DNA of 43,799 bases from Chloroflexota bacterium (GTDB lineage: Bacteria > Chloroflexota > Dehalococcoidia > JACVQG01 > JAHKAY01): positions 1 through 43,799 of the forward strand of contig JAHKAY010000054.1 in assembly GCA_018825785.1 (NCBI GenBank). The letters are read 5' to 3'. Positions 1 through 7,771 of this stretch are shown here, piece after piece. The position numbers and the translations under genes are program-made. Numbering within the stretch: position 1 is the stretch's first letter; the number at the start of each line of letters is the position of its first letter. A model generated the notes under the pieces. That model made no database searches. It was not told the DNA's origin and saw nothing but the letters and a program-made list of their open reading frames with translations.

Positions 1-325
1 CATAAAGGGAGCGGTGGCCCTTCTTGTCCACCAGGCCAAAGATGGTGCCGGTGGGGACGCCGGGCTTAACGGCTATGTGGCTGGTATCCACCCCCTGTCC
101 CTCCAGGTCGGCGATGAGCCTTCGGCCCTCCTCGTCATCCCCCACCGCTCCGATGAAGCCAGTGGCCACCCCCAGGCGGGCCAGGGCGTAGATGGTGTTA
201 GCCGCCGAGCCCCCCGGGGCCAGGAGCATCCCCTCGACGGGGGCCTCCCCCTCCCGGACAATCTTTTCCACCCGGAGGAGGCGGTCCAGGTTCATGGCCC
301 CCAGGCCCACCACTTCAGGCTTCAT
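1..325 (-). CDS. PfkB-family carbohydrate kinase, N-terminal part (cut by window edge)
   Basis: The reverse strand reads about 108 residues from an ATG at 325 and runs off the left edge of the window. The visible part has the PfkB/ribokinase N-terminal pattern: a first strand 'VVGLGAMNLD', then 'GGSAANTIYALARLG' (the GG-x-A-x-N substrate/dimer region), then 'GFIGAVGDDEEG' followed by 'GVDTSHI' and 'TGTIFGLVD'. The family phosphorylates sugars or nucleosides with ATP in the cytoplasm; the ATP-binding C-terminal half with the catalytic Asp lies outside the window, so the substrate cannot be named. Its start codon overlaps the stop of the upstream HAD gene (ATGA), so it is the distal gene of the efp-PHP-formyltransferase-HAD operon. 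Confidence 0.85.
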   Translation of the reverse strand, partial: MKPEVVGLGAMNLDRLLRVEKIVREGEAPVEGMLLAPGGSAANTIYALARLGVATGFIGAVGDDEEGRRLIADLEGQGVDTSHIAVKPGVPTGTIFGLVDKKGHRSLY

Positions 326-1278
326 CCCAGCTCCCCCGCTCTGGCCCGCAGCAGCCGGCGGTAGTGCTGGTGGAGCTCCAGGGGCCTTTCTTTCTTTCCC
401 ACCAGCCAGTGGAGGCCTCTTGCTCCTCCCGCTTCCACAAAGGCCCTCACCCCCTCCCTTCCTCCCTCCTCCCAGGCCAGGAGCACCCCCTCCAGAGGAA
501 AGAGGCTCTCCCCGGCCAGGCCCAGGGTGGCATAGGGAAGGGCATACTGGTTGGCATTGAAGGCCACTGCCAGGCCCCCCGCCTCCCCCACCACCCGGAA
601 GAGGGGGAAGTCGGTGATGCTGTCCCCCACCACCACCACCTCCCCAAAGGAGGTATCCCCTACGAGCTTTCTCAGGGCCTCCACCTTTCTTCTCCCTCCC
701 ACCGGCCTCACCTCCTCCAGGAGCACTTTCAGGGGGGAGGCAGCCAGCACCCTCCAGTAGAAATCGTCCAGGAGGGCTTTTATCTTCTCATCATCCCTCT
801 CCGGGCGAAGGGATGACAGGGCCTTTTCAGCCCTCTCTACCGGCTCAAGGCTCTCCAGGGCAAAGGCCCGGCGGTACTGGTCCAGGGGGAGAGGGGTGGA
901 GGCCACGTCCTTCGCGGGGATATCCAGACGGCGGGCGATGGCCCGGGCATAGGGCCGATAGGTGGTGGTAATACACAGGACCCGCCATCCCATCCCCATG
1001 AGCCGGCCTATCAGCTCCTGGGCACCCGGCGTGAGGCTGGCCTTTCTGGCCAGCCGGACAATCTGGGCCTCGGTGGTCCCGTGGCGAAGGAGAAAGGGAA
1101 CAATAAGGCCCAGGGTGTCCCCCGGCTCATAGCCCGGCCTCTCCTCCAGAGTCAGCAGGTCGTCATAGCGGCTCACGGCCTCGAAGACCTCCCTGCCCCC
1201 GGGGAAGAGTCCCATCAGCTCGTAGGCATTGTCATTGGGGGAAAGGGGGCCTTCCAGGTCAAAGGCCACAATCTTCAT
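322..1278 (-). CDS. HAD-superfamily hydrolase (phosphatase-like)
   Basis: A protein of 318 residues with HAD motif I at the extreme N-terminus (FDLEGPL, nucleophile Asp7; the usual second Asp is Glu9, as in phosphoserine-phosphatase-like and MPGP-like HADs) and motif III/IV near residue 225 (VVVGDSITDFPLF). Between them is a long alpha-helical cap. The overall pattern is similar to archaeal proteins annotated as energy-converting hydrogenase subunit R, a label that does not establish function. Likely a cytoplasmic phosphomonoesterase; the substrate is unknown. The start overlaps the formyltransferase stop by four bases (ATGA) and the stop overlaps the PfkB kinase start, so the genes are translationally coupled. 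Neighbouring PHP and kinase genes suggest a small phosphate-ester pathway, which is inference only. Confidence 0.8.
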   Translation of the reverse strand: MKIVAFDLEGPLSPNDNAYELMGLFPGGREVFEAVSRYDDLLTLEERPGYEPGDTLGLIVPFLLRHGTTEAQIVRLARKASLTPGAQELIGRLMGMGWRVLCITTTYRPYARAIARRLDIPAKDVASTPLPLDQYRRAFALESLEPVERAEKALSSLRPERDDEKIKALLDDFYWRVLAASPLKVLLEEVRPVGGRRKVEALRKLVGDTSFGEVVVVGDSITDFPLFRVVGEAGGLAVAFNANQYALPYATLGLAGESLFPLEGVLLAWEEGGREGVRAFVEAGGARGLHWLVGKKERPLELHQHYRRLLRARAGELG

Positions 1279-2063
1279 CCCGGCTTCCCGGCCAGGGCCT
1301 TTTCTATCTCCGCCGTGAGATTATGGCCAGGGATAGCCCTGTCCTGCCGGTCCAGGACCCGCCCCCCCTCTATCTTCACCCTCCCCTCCCCCAGGGCCCG
1401 CAGGGTAGCCACGATGAGGGGGAACTCCCTTTTGAGCCCCTCCTCCCTGATGGCCTGGAAGAGGGGCAGGTCTTCTCCCCTGGCCCGGACCTCCTCCCAG
1501 GGGAGTTTCTCAACCTCCTTCCACAACGGGTCAAACCTCGCCCCCCGCAGGGAATAGGTGCAAAAGGTCAGCGGTGGCCCCTCGTCCAGCTCGGGGGTCA
1601 CCAGGTGCATCATCACCCCCGAGGCCCGCGCCCTTGCCCGGATGAGCTGCCAGATGACCTCTTGCCAGGTCCCCTTGGGGCCTCCGGGGGCGGCGGGGTG
1701 GAGGTTTATCATGGGGTAGCGCTGGCACATCTCCTCCCCCAGGATGAGCATATAGCCCGCCAGGACCAGGAGGTCCGGTTTGAAACGCCTCAGCTTCCCC
1801 ATCACCTTCCTATCGTATTCCAGCCTCCGGGAAGGACCGGAGATGCCAAAGCTGGAGGAGGAAAGGGTGAGGAGGGGTATCTTGTAGCCTTTCACCAGCC
1901 CAAAGAACAGGTCGCTCTCCCCAGCCTCCCCCGGCTCCCGGTTAGAGAAGACAAAGGCTATTTCCGCTTTGACCTCGCCCCGCCCTATGGCCTCCCACAC
2001 CGTTTCTAAGAGGTCCCTGGCGGCCTGGTCCCTGCCCGTGGAGAGCCACCCCAGCCTGAGCAT
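1275..2063 (-). CDS. Formyltransferase-family protein (PurN/Fmt-like catalytic domain)
   Basis: From ATG 2063 the gene encodes 262 residues; an in-frame upstream extension would run through the PHP gene and is rejected. The formyltransferase Asn-His-Asp triad is visible: N120 and H122 in 'INLHPAAPG', D160 in 'TPELDEGPP'. These enzymes transfer a formyl group from N10-formyltetrahydrofolate. The region after the His reads 'AAPGGPKGTWQEVIW' instead of the usual PurN 'SLLPAFPG' and the protein carries about 60 extra C-terminal residues, so it is probably not standard PurN (about 190-215 residues). Start overlaps the PHP stop (TGATG) and the stop overlaps the HAD start (ATGA). Function of this variant: unknown formyl transfer, possibly to an amino sugar or purine intermediate. 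Confidence 0.75.
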   Translation of the reverse strand: MLRLGWLSTGRDQAARDLLETVWEAIGRGEVKAEIAFVFSNREPGEAGESDLFFGLVKGYKIPLLTLSSSSFGISGPSRRLEYDRKVMGKLRRFKPDLLVLAGYMLILGEEMCQRYPMINLHPAAPGGPKGTWQEVIWQLIRARARASGVMMHLVTPELDEGPPLTFCTYSLRGARFDPLWKEVEKLPWEEVRARGEDLPLFQAIREEGLKREFPLIVATLRALGEGRVKIEGGRVLDRQDRAIPGHNLTAEIEKALAGKPG

Positions 2064-2707
2064 CAGCGCCCCAGGGCTTTGAGGAACTTCTGCCACGGGC
2101 CCAGGAAGTGCACCCAGAGGGAGGTGGTGCCCCCCCCAATCTTCGCCTTGGCCAGGGACTCCAGGAATCCCTGAGGGCCCTGGAAGGGCGGCATCTCCAC
2201 ATAGGCCCGGCCCACCTCCCCGAGGGTGTGGGCATCGCTCCCCGCCGTCATGAGGAGGCCATGGCTCTGGGCAAAGGCCTGGGCCTGGTCCCGGTGAAAA
2301 AGGGAGCGGGCATTGAAGGCCTCTATAAACTGGAGCTGGGGGAGGAGGTCCAGCAAGGTATCCCGCCGTAGGCATGAGCGGTAGAAGCGGTCAAAGGGGT
2401 GGGGGACCCCGGCCAGCCCCCCCTGCTCGCGGATGAGTTCCACGGTCTGGGCGGCGGTGAGGCCGGAGGGGACAGTCTTCTCCATGAAGAGGCCCAGGAC
2501 TTCCCCTTCCCTGGTCATCACCTCCTCGCCCACAATGACCGAGAAGGGGGCCATCTCCCTCACCCTCAGGGCCCCCTCTATGGTCCCATGGTCAGTAACC
2601 GCCAGGCAGTCTATCCCCACCTCCCCACAGCGCCGCAGGAGCTCCCGGAGGGGGAGGCGGCAGTCAGGCGAGTAGCAGGTATGGAGGTGCAGGTCCGCCC
2701 GGAGCAA
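2063..2707 (-). CDS. PHP-domain metal-dependent phosphoesterase
   Basis: 214 residues starting at a TTG (2707), four bases after the efp stop. It has the PHP metal-binding series: D5-L-H7-L-H9, 'TDHG' (D39, H40), 'GEEV', 'HPFDR' and near the C-terminus 'GSDAH'. Such stand-alone PHP proteins hydrolyse phosphate esters (for example histidinol phosphate, 3',5'-nucleotide bisphosphates or 5'-nucleotides) using two or three metal ions. The length and the single domain fit the small PHP (COG0613-like) group rather than DNA polymerase. Second gene of the efp operon and overlapping by one base with the formyltransferase. Substrate not determinable. Confidence 0.85.
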   Translation of the reverse strand: MLRADLHLHTCYSPDCRLPLRELLRRCGEVGIDCLAVTDHGTIEGALRVREMAPFSVIVGEEVMTREGEVLGLFMEKTVPSGLTAAQTVELIREQGGLAGVPHPFDRFYRSCLRRDTLLDLLPQLQFIEAFNARSLFHRDQAQAFAQSHGLLMTAGSDAHTLGEVGRAYVEMPPFQGPQGFLESLAKAKIGGGTTSLWVHFLGPWQKFLKALGR

Positions 2708-2710
2708 GGC

Positions 2711-3271
2711 CTAGCTCACCTTCTCCAGATACTCGCCGGTCCTGGTATCCACCTTGATGGTGTCCCCCGGGCTGATGTGGAGGGGGACCTGGATGGTAAG
2801 GCCGGTCTCCAGCCGGGCCGGCTTGCGGCCGCCCTGGGCAGTATCCCCTTTATAGGCAGGGCCTGTGTCCTCCACCTTCAGCTCCACCGCCGAGGGCAGC
2901 TCCACCCCTACGGGCGCCTCCTTGTAGAGGAGAAGCTCCAGGCCGTGGCCTTCCTTGAGGTAGGGCAGGGCCTCCTCCAGGTGAGCCTTGGGCAGAGGGG
3001 TCTGCTCAAAGGTCTCCTGGTCCATCAAGAAGTAGAGGTCCCCATCATGGTAGAGGTATTGCATGGGCCGGCGCTCCAGGCGGGCCAGGATGAACTTGGT
3101 CCCCGCCTGGACCACGCGCTCGATGGTGTGCCCCTCCCGAAGGTCCCGGAGCTTCATCCTCACCTGGGCGGAGCCCCGCCCCACCTTGATATGGTGGAAG
3201 TCCACCACCTGGTAGAGCTTCCCATCTATCTCAATAGTGCTCCCGCGGCGGATTTCTCCGGTGTCAATCAT
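2711..3271 (-). CDS. efp: Translation elongation factor P
   Basis: 186 residues from ATG 3271 (an in-frame TTG at 3280 would add three residues but falls where transcription is expected to begin). EF-P binds ribosomes stalled at polyproline and stimulates peptide bond formation. The three beta-barrel domains are recognisable: N-terminal KOW-like 'IEIDGKLYQVVDFHHIKVGRG', the middle domain 'MQYLYHDGDLYFLMDQETFEQ', and the C-terminal 'PARLETGLTIQVPLHISPGD' block. The residue at the loop tip, normally Lys in the E. coli type, is Arg32 here (G31-R32-G33). It is the first gene of the operon and has its own strong promoter within 45 bases. Confidence 0.97.
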   Translation of the reverse strand: MIDTGEIRRGSTIEIDGKLYQVVDFHHIKVGRGSAQVRMKLRDLREGHTIERVVQAGTKFILARLERRPMQYLYHDGDLYFLMDQETFEQTPLPKAHLEEALPYLKEGHGLELLLYKEAPVGVELPSAVELKVEDTGPAYKGDTAQGGRKPARLETGLTIQVPLHISPGDTIKVDTRTGEYLEKVS

Positions 3272-3285
3272 TTCTGGCAATTGAG

Positions 3286-3314
3286 ATTATACACAGCCCC
3301 CCTCCCCCCTTCAA
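3286..3314 (-). promoter_or_regulatory. Sigma-70-type promoter of the efp operon
   Basis: On the reverse strand, -35 TTGAAG (3314-3309), 17-base spacer, -10 TATAAT (3291-3286, perfect). Transcription should start near 3279, leaving roughly 7 bases before ATG 3271, so the mRNA is close to leaderless; no Shine-Dalgarno sequence is present. Confidence 0.8.
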
Positions 3315-3379
3315 CAGTAATGTTATTGCCCGCCTCAGGGGCCAGGATGATAGTGGAGGAGAGGAAGTAGAAACGGGGC

Positions 3380-3787
3380 TTACCCTTCCCGCCTTCTTTT
3401 CACCGCTTCCGTGATGAACTGGACAATCTGGGGGGTGGGGGTGCCGGGACCGAAGACCTCGGCTATGCCCAGGGCCTTGAGCCGGGGGATATCTTCCTCG
3501 GGGATGATGCCCCCCACTACCACTATCACATCATCTCTGCCCTTCTTCTTCAGCCCCTCCATTATCTGGGGGAGAAGCTCAAGGTGGGCACCGGAGAGGA
3601 TGGAGAGCCCCACCACGTCCACGTCCTCCTGGGCGGCGGCCTGGACCACCATCTCCGGGGTCTGGTGTATGCCGGTGTAGATGACCTCCATCCCGGCGTC
3701 CCGGAGGGCCCGGGCCACCACCTTGGCCCCCCGGTCGTGCCCATCCAGGCCCGCCTTGGCTATCAGCACCCGGACCTTTTCCTTCAC
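3380..3787 (-). CDS. mcmA2: Methylmalonyl-CoA mutase, small cobalamin-binding subunit
   Basis: 135 residues forming a stand-alone B12-binding Rossmann domain. The base-off/His-on motif D-x-H-x-x-G is at D15-G-H17-D-R-G20, followed by 'GLSILSGAH' and '[12 protein letters not shown]', typical of the mutase C-terminal domain (cobalamin lower-ligand His17). It pairs with the large catalytic subunit to make adenosylcobalamin-dependent methylmalonyl-CoA mutase, interconverting (R)-methylmalonyl-CoA and succinyl-CoA in the cytoplasm. The split large/small arrangement is the archaeal and non-proteobacterial form. Three bases separate it from the epimerase gene; it is the last gene of the sod-mcm operon. 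Confidence 0.95.
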   Translation of the reverse strand: MKEKVRVLIAKAGLDGHDRGAKVVARALRDAGMEVIYTGIHQTPEMVVQAAAQEDVDVVGLSILSGAHLELLPQIMEGLKKKGRDDVIVVVGGIIPEEDIPRLKALGIAEVFGPGTPTPQIVQFITEAVKRRREG

Positions 3788-3790
3788 GGC

Positions 3791-4189
3791 CTACACCTTC
3801 TGGGCCAGCTCTATGAGCACGCCCCGGGTAGCCTCAGGATGAATGAAGGCCACCTTCCCCACCAGACCCGACCTCCCCTTCTTGTCTATAAGCCGGACCC
3901 CCTTTTTCTCAAGCTCCACCAGCTCCCGGTCCACATCGTCCACCTCAAGACAGATATGGTGCAGCCCCTCCCCCCGGCTCTCCAGGAACCGGCCCACCCC
4001 GCTGTTGGGGTCCAGCGGCTCAACAAGCTCAATCTCCGAGCCCCCCACGGGGAGGAGGGCCACCCTCACCCCCTGCTCCGGGAGAGCCTCTATCTTCTCC
4101 GGCCTGAGGCCGAAGAGGCCCTCATAGAGCTTCAGGGCCTCTTCCAGGTTTCTTACCACTACCGAAACATGGTGAATTTTCTTAATCAT
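3791..4189 (-). CDS. mce: Methylmalonyl-CoA epimerase
   Basis: 132 residues of the glyoxalase/VOC superfamily: N-terminal 'IHHVSVVVRNLEEAL' with the metal His, 'GSEIELVEP', then 'GLHHICLEVDDVD' and C-terminal 'GVLIEL' with the metal Glu. This is the pattern and length of methylmalonyl-CoA epimerase, which converts (S)- to (R)-methylmalonyl-CoA for the mutase. Placement between the two mutase subunit genes makes the assignment secure. Separated by eight bases from the large-subunit stop. Confidence 0.95.
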   Translation of the reverse strand: MIKKIHHVSVVVRNLEEALKLYEGLFGLRPEKIEALPEQGVRVALLPVGGSEIELVEPLDPNSGVGRFLESRGEGLHHICLEVDDVDRELVELEKKGVRLIDKKGRSGLVGKVAFIHPEATRGVLIELAQKV

Positions 4190-4197
4190 CCCTCTCC

Positions 4198-5844
4198 CTA
4201 AAGGACCAGGAGCTCCTGCTGGGTGCCGAAGACGGCCCTCAGGACAGCGCAGATTTCCCCCAGGGTGCAGTAGGCCTCCACCGCCTCCAGAATGGCGGGC
4301 ATGGTGTTTTCCCCGCTCCGGGCCACATCCTCCAGGCGCTTCAAGGCGGCCTGGGCCTTTGCCTGGTCCCTCTTTGCCTTCACCTCCGCCAGCCGGGCGA
4401 GCTGGCGCTGCTGGTCCTGGGGGCTGACCCGCAGGGTGCCCATGATTTTGGGGAAGGGGGAAACGAACTTGTTCACCCCCACCACCACCCTCTCCCCCTT
4501 CTCCATTTCCTGCTGGTATCGGTAGGATGCCTCCTGGATTTCCCTTTGCTCAAAGCCCTGCTCAATAGCGGCCACCGCCCCGCCCAGGGAGTCTATCCGC
4601 TCTATGTATTTGCGGGCCTCCGCCTCTATCCTGTCGGTAAGGGACTCCACCAGATAGCTTCCCCCCAGGGGGTCGGCGGTGTCGGCCACCCCGCTTTCGT
4701 GGGCCAGGACCTGCTGGGTGCGGAGGGCGATGGTCACCGCCTCCTCGCTTGGAGTAGCATAGGCCTCGTCCCAGGAGTTGGTGTGGAGGGACTGGGTCCC
4801 CCCCAGGACCGCCGCCAGGGCCTGGATAGCGGTGCGGACAATGTTGTTATGGGGCTGCTGGGCCGTGAGGGTGGAGCCAGCCGTCTGGGTATGAAAGCGC
4901 AGCATCCACGAGCGGGGGCCTTTGGCCCCGAACCTCTCCTTCATTGTCCGGGCCCAGAGCCTCCGGGCGGCCCGGAACTTGGCCACCTCCTCAAAGAGAT
5001 TATTGTGGGAGGCGAAGAAGAAAGAGAGACGGCCGGCGAAGCTGTCCACCTCCAGCCCCCGCTCCATGGCCGCCTGGACATAGGCAATGCCGTGGGCCAG
5101 GGTGAAGCCCAGTTCCTGGGTGGCCGTAGCGCCGGCCTCTCTCATGTGATAGCCGCTGATGCTGATGGGGTTCCAGCGGGGGAGATGCCGGGCGCTGTAT
5201 TCCAGGATGTCCACCGTGAGCCTCATGGAGGGCCTGGGGGGGAAAATATAGTTGCCCCGGGCCACATACTCCTTGAGGATATCGTTCTGGATGGTGCCCT
5301 CCAGGACTTCGGGGCCTATCCCCTGTTTTCTGGCCAGGGCGATATACATGGCCAGTAAGATAGGGGCGGTGGCATTGATGGTCATAGATGTGGAGACCTG
5401 GTCCAGGGGGATGTCGTGGAAGAGGGCCTCCATATCGGCCAGGGAGGAGATGGGGACCCCCACCTTCCCCGCCTCACCCCGGGCCAGGGGGTGGTCGGAG
5501 TCATAGCCCATCTGGGTGGGCAGGTCAAAGGCGATGGACAACCCCGTCTGGCCCTGGGACAGGAGGTATTTATAGCGCTTGTTGGACTCCTCGGCGGAGG
5601 CAAAGCCGGCATACTGCCGCATGGTCCAGAGGCGCCCCCTGTACATGGTGGGCTGGATGCCCCGGGTGAAGGGGTACTCTCCCGGGAAGCCGATGGAGTA
5701 ATAGTCGGGCCTGACATCCTCCGGGGTATAGAGGGGGTGGACCTCCAGGCCCGAGGGAGTGGTGAACCGGGCCTGTCTTGCCGGGAAGCGCTTAAGGAAG
5801 GGCTTGAGGCTGGCCTCCTCCCACTCAGCCCGGCTCTGGCTCAT
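4198..5844 (-). CDS. mcmA1: Methylmalonyl-CoA mutase, large catalytic subunit
   Basis: 548 residues, the usual length of the separate TIM-barrel subunit. Recognisable blocks: '[20 protein letters not shown]' with Tyr68 in the position of the substrate-specificity Tyr of methylmalonyl-CoA mutases (isobutyryl-CoA mutases have Phe), '[12 protein letters not shown]', '[17 protein letters not shown]', 'SMTINATA', '[13 protein letters not shown]' (catalytic His), '[15 protein letters not shown]' and '[10 protein letters not shown]'. It performs the adenosylcobalamin radical rearrangement with the subunit encoded at 3380-3787. The ATG directly follows the superoxide dismutase stop (TAG-ATG), so the two are translationally linked. 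No MeaB chaperone or propionyl-CoA carboxylase is in the window. Confidence 0.95.
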   Translation of the reverse strand: MSQSRAEWEEASLKPFLKRFPARQARFTTPSGLEVHPLYTPEDVRPDYYSIGFPGEYPFTRGIQPTMYRGRLWTMRQYAGFASAEESNKRYKYLLSQGQTGLSIAFDLPTQMGYDSDHPLARGEAGKVGVPISSLADMEALFHDIPLDQVSTSMTINATAPILLAMYIALARKQGIGPEVLEGTIQNDILKEYVARGNYIFPPRPSMRLTVDILEYSARHLPRWNPISISGYHMREAGATATQELGFTLAHGIAYVQAAMERGLEVDSFAGRLSFFFASHNNLFEEVAKFRAARRLWARTMKERFGAKGPRSWMLRFHTQTAGSTLTAQQPHNNIVRTAIQALAAVLGGTQSLHTNSWDEAYATPSEEAVTIALRTQQVLAHESGVADTADPLGGSYLVESLTDRIEAEARKYIERIDSLGGAVAAIEQGFEQREIQEASYRYQQEMEKGERVVVGVNKFVSPFPKIMGTLRVSPQDQQRQLARLAEVKAKRDQAKAQAALKRLEDVARSGENTMPAILEAVEAYCTLGEICAVLRAVFGTQQELLVL

Positions 5845-6453
5845 CTAGGCCTTCTTCCGGCGATGCTCCACAAGGTTGAGGTCCTTGACCCTCTGGTTGA
5901 CCACATCCCAGTTGATGCTCTTCATGAAGGCCTCGATATAGGCCTTCCTCCCCGTGCCGTAGTCTATGAAGTAGGCGTGCTCATAGACATCCAGGATAAG
6001 CAGGGGGGAACAGGCCCAGACGCCGTCGGAGTGGATATCAGAGAGGTAGTTGCGGAGCTTCTTGTCGGCCCAGTCAAAGGCCAGGACCACCCAGCCCCTG
6101 GCGGCGATGCCCAGGGCCCGGAACTCCTCCTCCCACTTCTCGCAGGAGCCGAGGTCCTCCCTAATCAGGTCCAGGACGATCCCCTTTGGGACACCGTCCC
6201 CGCCCAGGTTCCCAAAGTAGCCCTCATGGAGCCTAATGGCCTGGGTGGCAAAGACCTCCTCCCTCTTCAGCTCCCGGATAAGGCTGTAGGTAGCATTGGC
6301 CTCCGCCGGGGGGGCGGTGGTGAGCTTGGATTCGATCTCATTGAGCTTGTTGACATACCCCCTGTAGAGGACATCGTGGTGCTGTTCAATCTGCTTTTTG
6401 GAGATACCGGTGAGTTCTTTGGCGGGCTTGAGCTCCTTAGCTATCCAGGGCAT
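5845..6453 (-). CDS. Iron/manganese superoxide dismutase
   Basis: 202 residues with all four Fe/Mn ligands: His in 'IEQHHDVLYRGYVNKLN' (H25), H76 in 'RLHEGYFGNLGG', and D155/H159 in 'LDVYEHAYFIDYG'. It dismutates superoxide to peroxide and oxygen in the cytoplasm. The spacing between helices is that of the divergent SodA/SodB-like group common in Chloroflexota, and metal preference cannot be told. ATG 6453 has a good ribosome site (GGGAGGTGG) and a promoter upstream. Unusually it is the first gene of the methylmalonyl-CoA mutase operon, touching the next ORF with no gap. Confidence 0.92.
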   Translation of the reverse strand: MPWIAKELKPAKELTGISKKQIEQHHDVLYRGYVNKLNEIESKLTTAPPAEANATYSLIRELKREEVFATQAIRLHEGYFGNLGGDGVPKGIVLDLIREDLGSCEKWEEEFRALGIAARGWVVLAFDWADKKLRNYLSDIHSDGVWACSPLLILDVYEHAYFIDYGTGRKAYIEAFMKSINWDVVNQRVKDLNLVEHRRKKA

Positions 6454-6480
6454 GGGCCACCTCCCTAAGTCTTTGCCCCT

Positions 6481-6509
6481 ATCTTAAAGCCCCATCCAGA
6501 GAGCGTCAA
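6481..6509 (-). promoter_or_regulatory. Promoter of the sod-mcm operon
   Basis: Reverse strand: -35 TTGACG (6509-6504), 17-base spacer, -10 TAAGAT (6486-6481). The predicted start near 6474 leaves a leader of about 20 bases that contains the sod Shine-Dalgarno sequence. Confidence 0.65.
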
Positions 6510-6534
6510 GGGAAGGGGCAACCATCCCCCCTGT

Positions 6535-6621
6535 CCCCCCTTCCTTACTAAGGGAGGGGGGAACTCACTCGTTTCTGGGGGACACCCCCAGGCCCCCGCC
6601 AAAGGGGCCAAGCCCCTTTGG
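6535..6621. repeat. Cluster of three consecutive inverted repeats
   Basis: Three hairpins lie between the divergent sod and ruvB promoters. First, 6535-6547 pairs with 6549-6561 (13-base arms, one mismatch, one-base loop). Second, CTGGGGG (6575-6581) pairs with CCCCCAG (6585-6591). Third, 6599-6608 pairs with 6612-6621 (perfect 10-base arms, three-base loop CAA). There is no T-tract and no coding sequence. It looks like a REP- or MITE-type intergenic element rather than a terminator, since both flanking genes are transcribed away from it. Confidence 0.65.
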
Positions 6622-6667
6622 AATCCCCCCTTTTCGCTCCGGCCAGCGCCCCAATAGACCGCCGTGA

Positions 6668-6673
6668 TATAAT
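6668..6673 (+). promoter_or_regulatory. -10 box of ruvB (leaderless start)
   Basis: Perfect TATAAT ending seven bases before ATG 6681, so transcription should begin at or next to the start codon. No convincing -35 is found at 17 bases and no Shine-Dalgarno sequence precedes the ATG. Confidence 0.6.
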
Positions 6674-6680
6674 CGTTCCT

Positions 6681-7736
6681 ATGGAGCGGCTGGTATCGGC
6701 CAAGCCCACCACCGAGGACCAGGCCTTTGAGGCTTCCCTCCGCCCCCGCCGGCTTGCCGAGTTCATCGGGCAGGAGAAGGTCAAGGAGAACCTGAAAATC
6801 GCCGTTGAGGCGGCCCAGAAGCGGAAGGAGCCCCTGGACCATATCCTCCTCTTCGGCCCCCCCGGCCTGGGCAAGACCACCCTGGCCTATATCATCGCCG
6901 CCGAGATGGCGGTGAGCATCCGTCCATCCTCCGGCCCCGCCATAGAGAGGGCCGGCGATCTGGCCGCCATCCTCACCGGCCTCAAGAGGGATGATATCCT
7001 CTTCATTGACGAGGTCCACCGCCTGGGCAGGATGGTGGAGGAGGTGCTCTATCCCGCCCTGGAGGACTTTGCCCTGGACCTGGTGGTGGGCAAGGGGCCG
7101 GGGGCTCGCAGCCTCCGCCTCACCCTTCCCCCCTTCACCCTCATTGGGGCCACCACCCGCTTTGCCCTCCTCAGCTCCCCCCTACGGGAGCGCTTCGGTG
7201 CCGTTTACCGCCTGGACTTCTACGATGAGCCGGCCATAGCCTCCATCATCCGCCGCTCTGCCCGGGTGCTGAAGGTGGAGATAGAGGAAGGCGGAGTGGA
7301 GGAGCTGGCAAAAAGGGCACGGGGCACCCCCCGGGTGGCCAACCGCCTCTTGAAGAGGGTGCGGGACTATGCCCAGGTGAGGGCCAAGGGGGTCATCACC
7401 CGGAAGGTGGCCCAGGAGGCCCTGGCCCGGCTGGAGGTGGACCATACCGGCCTGGACGAGGTTGACCGGAAGGTGCTGTTGACCATTATTGAGAAGTTTG
7501 AGGGGGGACCGGTGGGGCTGGAGACTATCGCCGCCGCCATCTCCGAGGAGCCGGATACCATTATGGATGTCTACGAGCCCTACCTGCTTCAACTGGGCTT
7601 CCTGGAGAGGACCCCCCGGGGACGGCTGGCCACCCGCCTGGCCTACCAGCATTTGTGCCTGCCCTACAAAAAGGAAGCCCAGCCGGGCCTTTTCTCAACC
7701 ACGGAGGGAGGCTCCGATGGAGCTTCAAAGCCATAG
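6681..7736 (+). CDS. ruvB: Holliday junction branch migration ATPase RuvB
   Basis: 351 residues from ATG 6681; a longer frame from 6618 is rejected because it would start upstream of the -10 box. RuvB is the AAA+ motor that drives branch migration with RuvA. Visible: '[14 protein letters not shown]', Walker A GPPGLGKT (59-66), Walker B with DEVH (about 109-112), sensor 1 'LIGATTR', arginine finger region 'SSPLRERFG', sensor 2 '[16 protein letters not shown]', and the C-terminal winged helix '[30 protein letters not shown]' that binds DNA. Length is standard (about 335-350). ruvA and ruvC are not adjacent. Confidence 0.97.
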   Translation: MERLVSAKPTTEDQAFEASLRPRRLAEFIGQEKVKENLKIAVEAAQKRKEPLDHILLFGPPGLGKTTLAYIIAAEMAVSIRPSSGPAIERAGDLAAILTGLKRDDILFIDEVHRLGRMVEEVLYPALEDFALDLVVGKGPGARSLRLTLPPFTLIGATTRFALLSSPLRERFGAVYRLDFYDEPAIASIIRRSARVLKVEIEEGGVEELAKRARGTPRVANRLLKRVRDYAQVRAKGVITRKVAQEALARLEVDHTGLDEVDRKVLLTIIEKFEGGPVGLETIAAAISEEPDTIMDVYEPYLLQLGFLERTPRGRLATRLAYQHLCLPYKKEAQPGLFSTTEGGSDGASKP

Positions 7737-7771
7737 CTTGATTCCCCTCAGCGAGGACAGGAGGTTTAGAA

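Noticed and set aside
2064-2375. N-terminal extension of the formyltransferase
   Set aside because: It would overlap the PHP gene; the homology begins at ATG 2063.
6465-7019. 184-residue minus-strand frame opposite ruvB start
   Set aside because: Shadow of ruvB and the repeat cluster; no motif.
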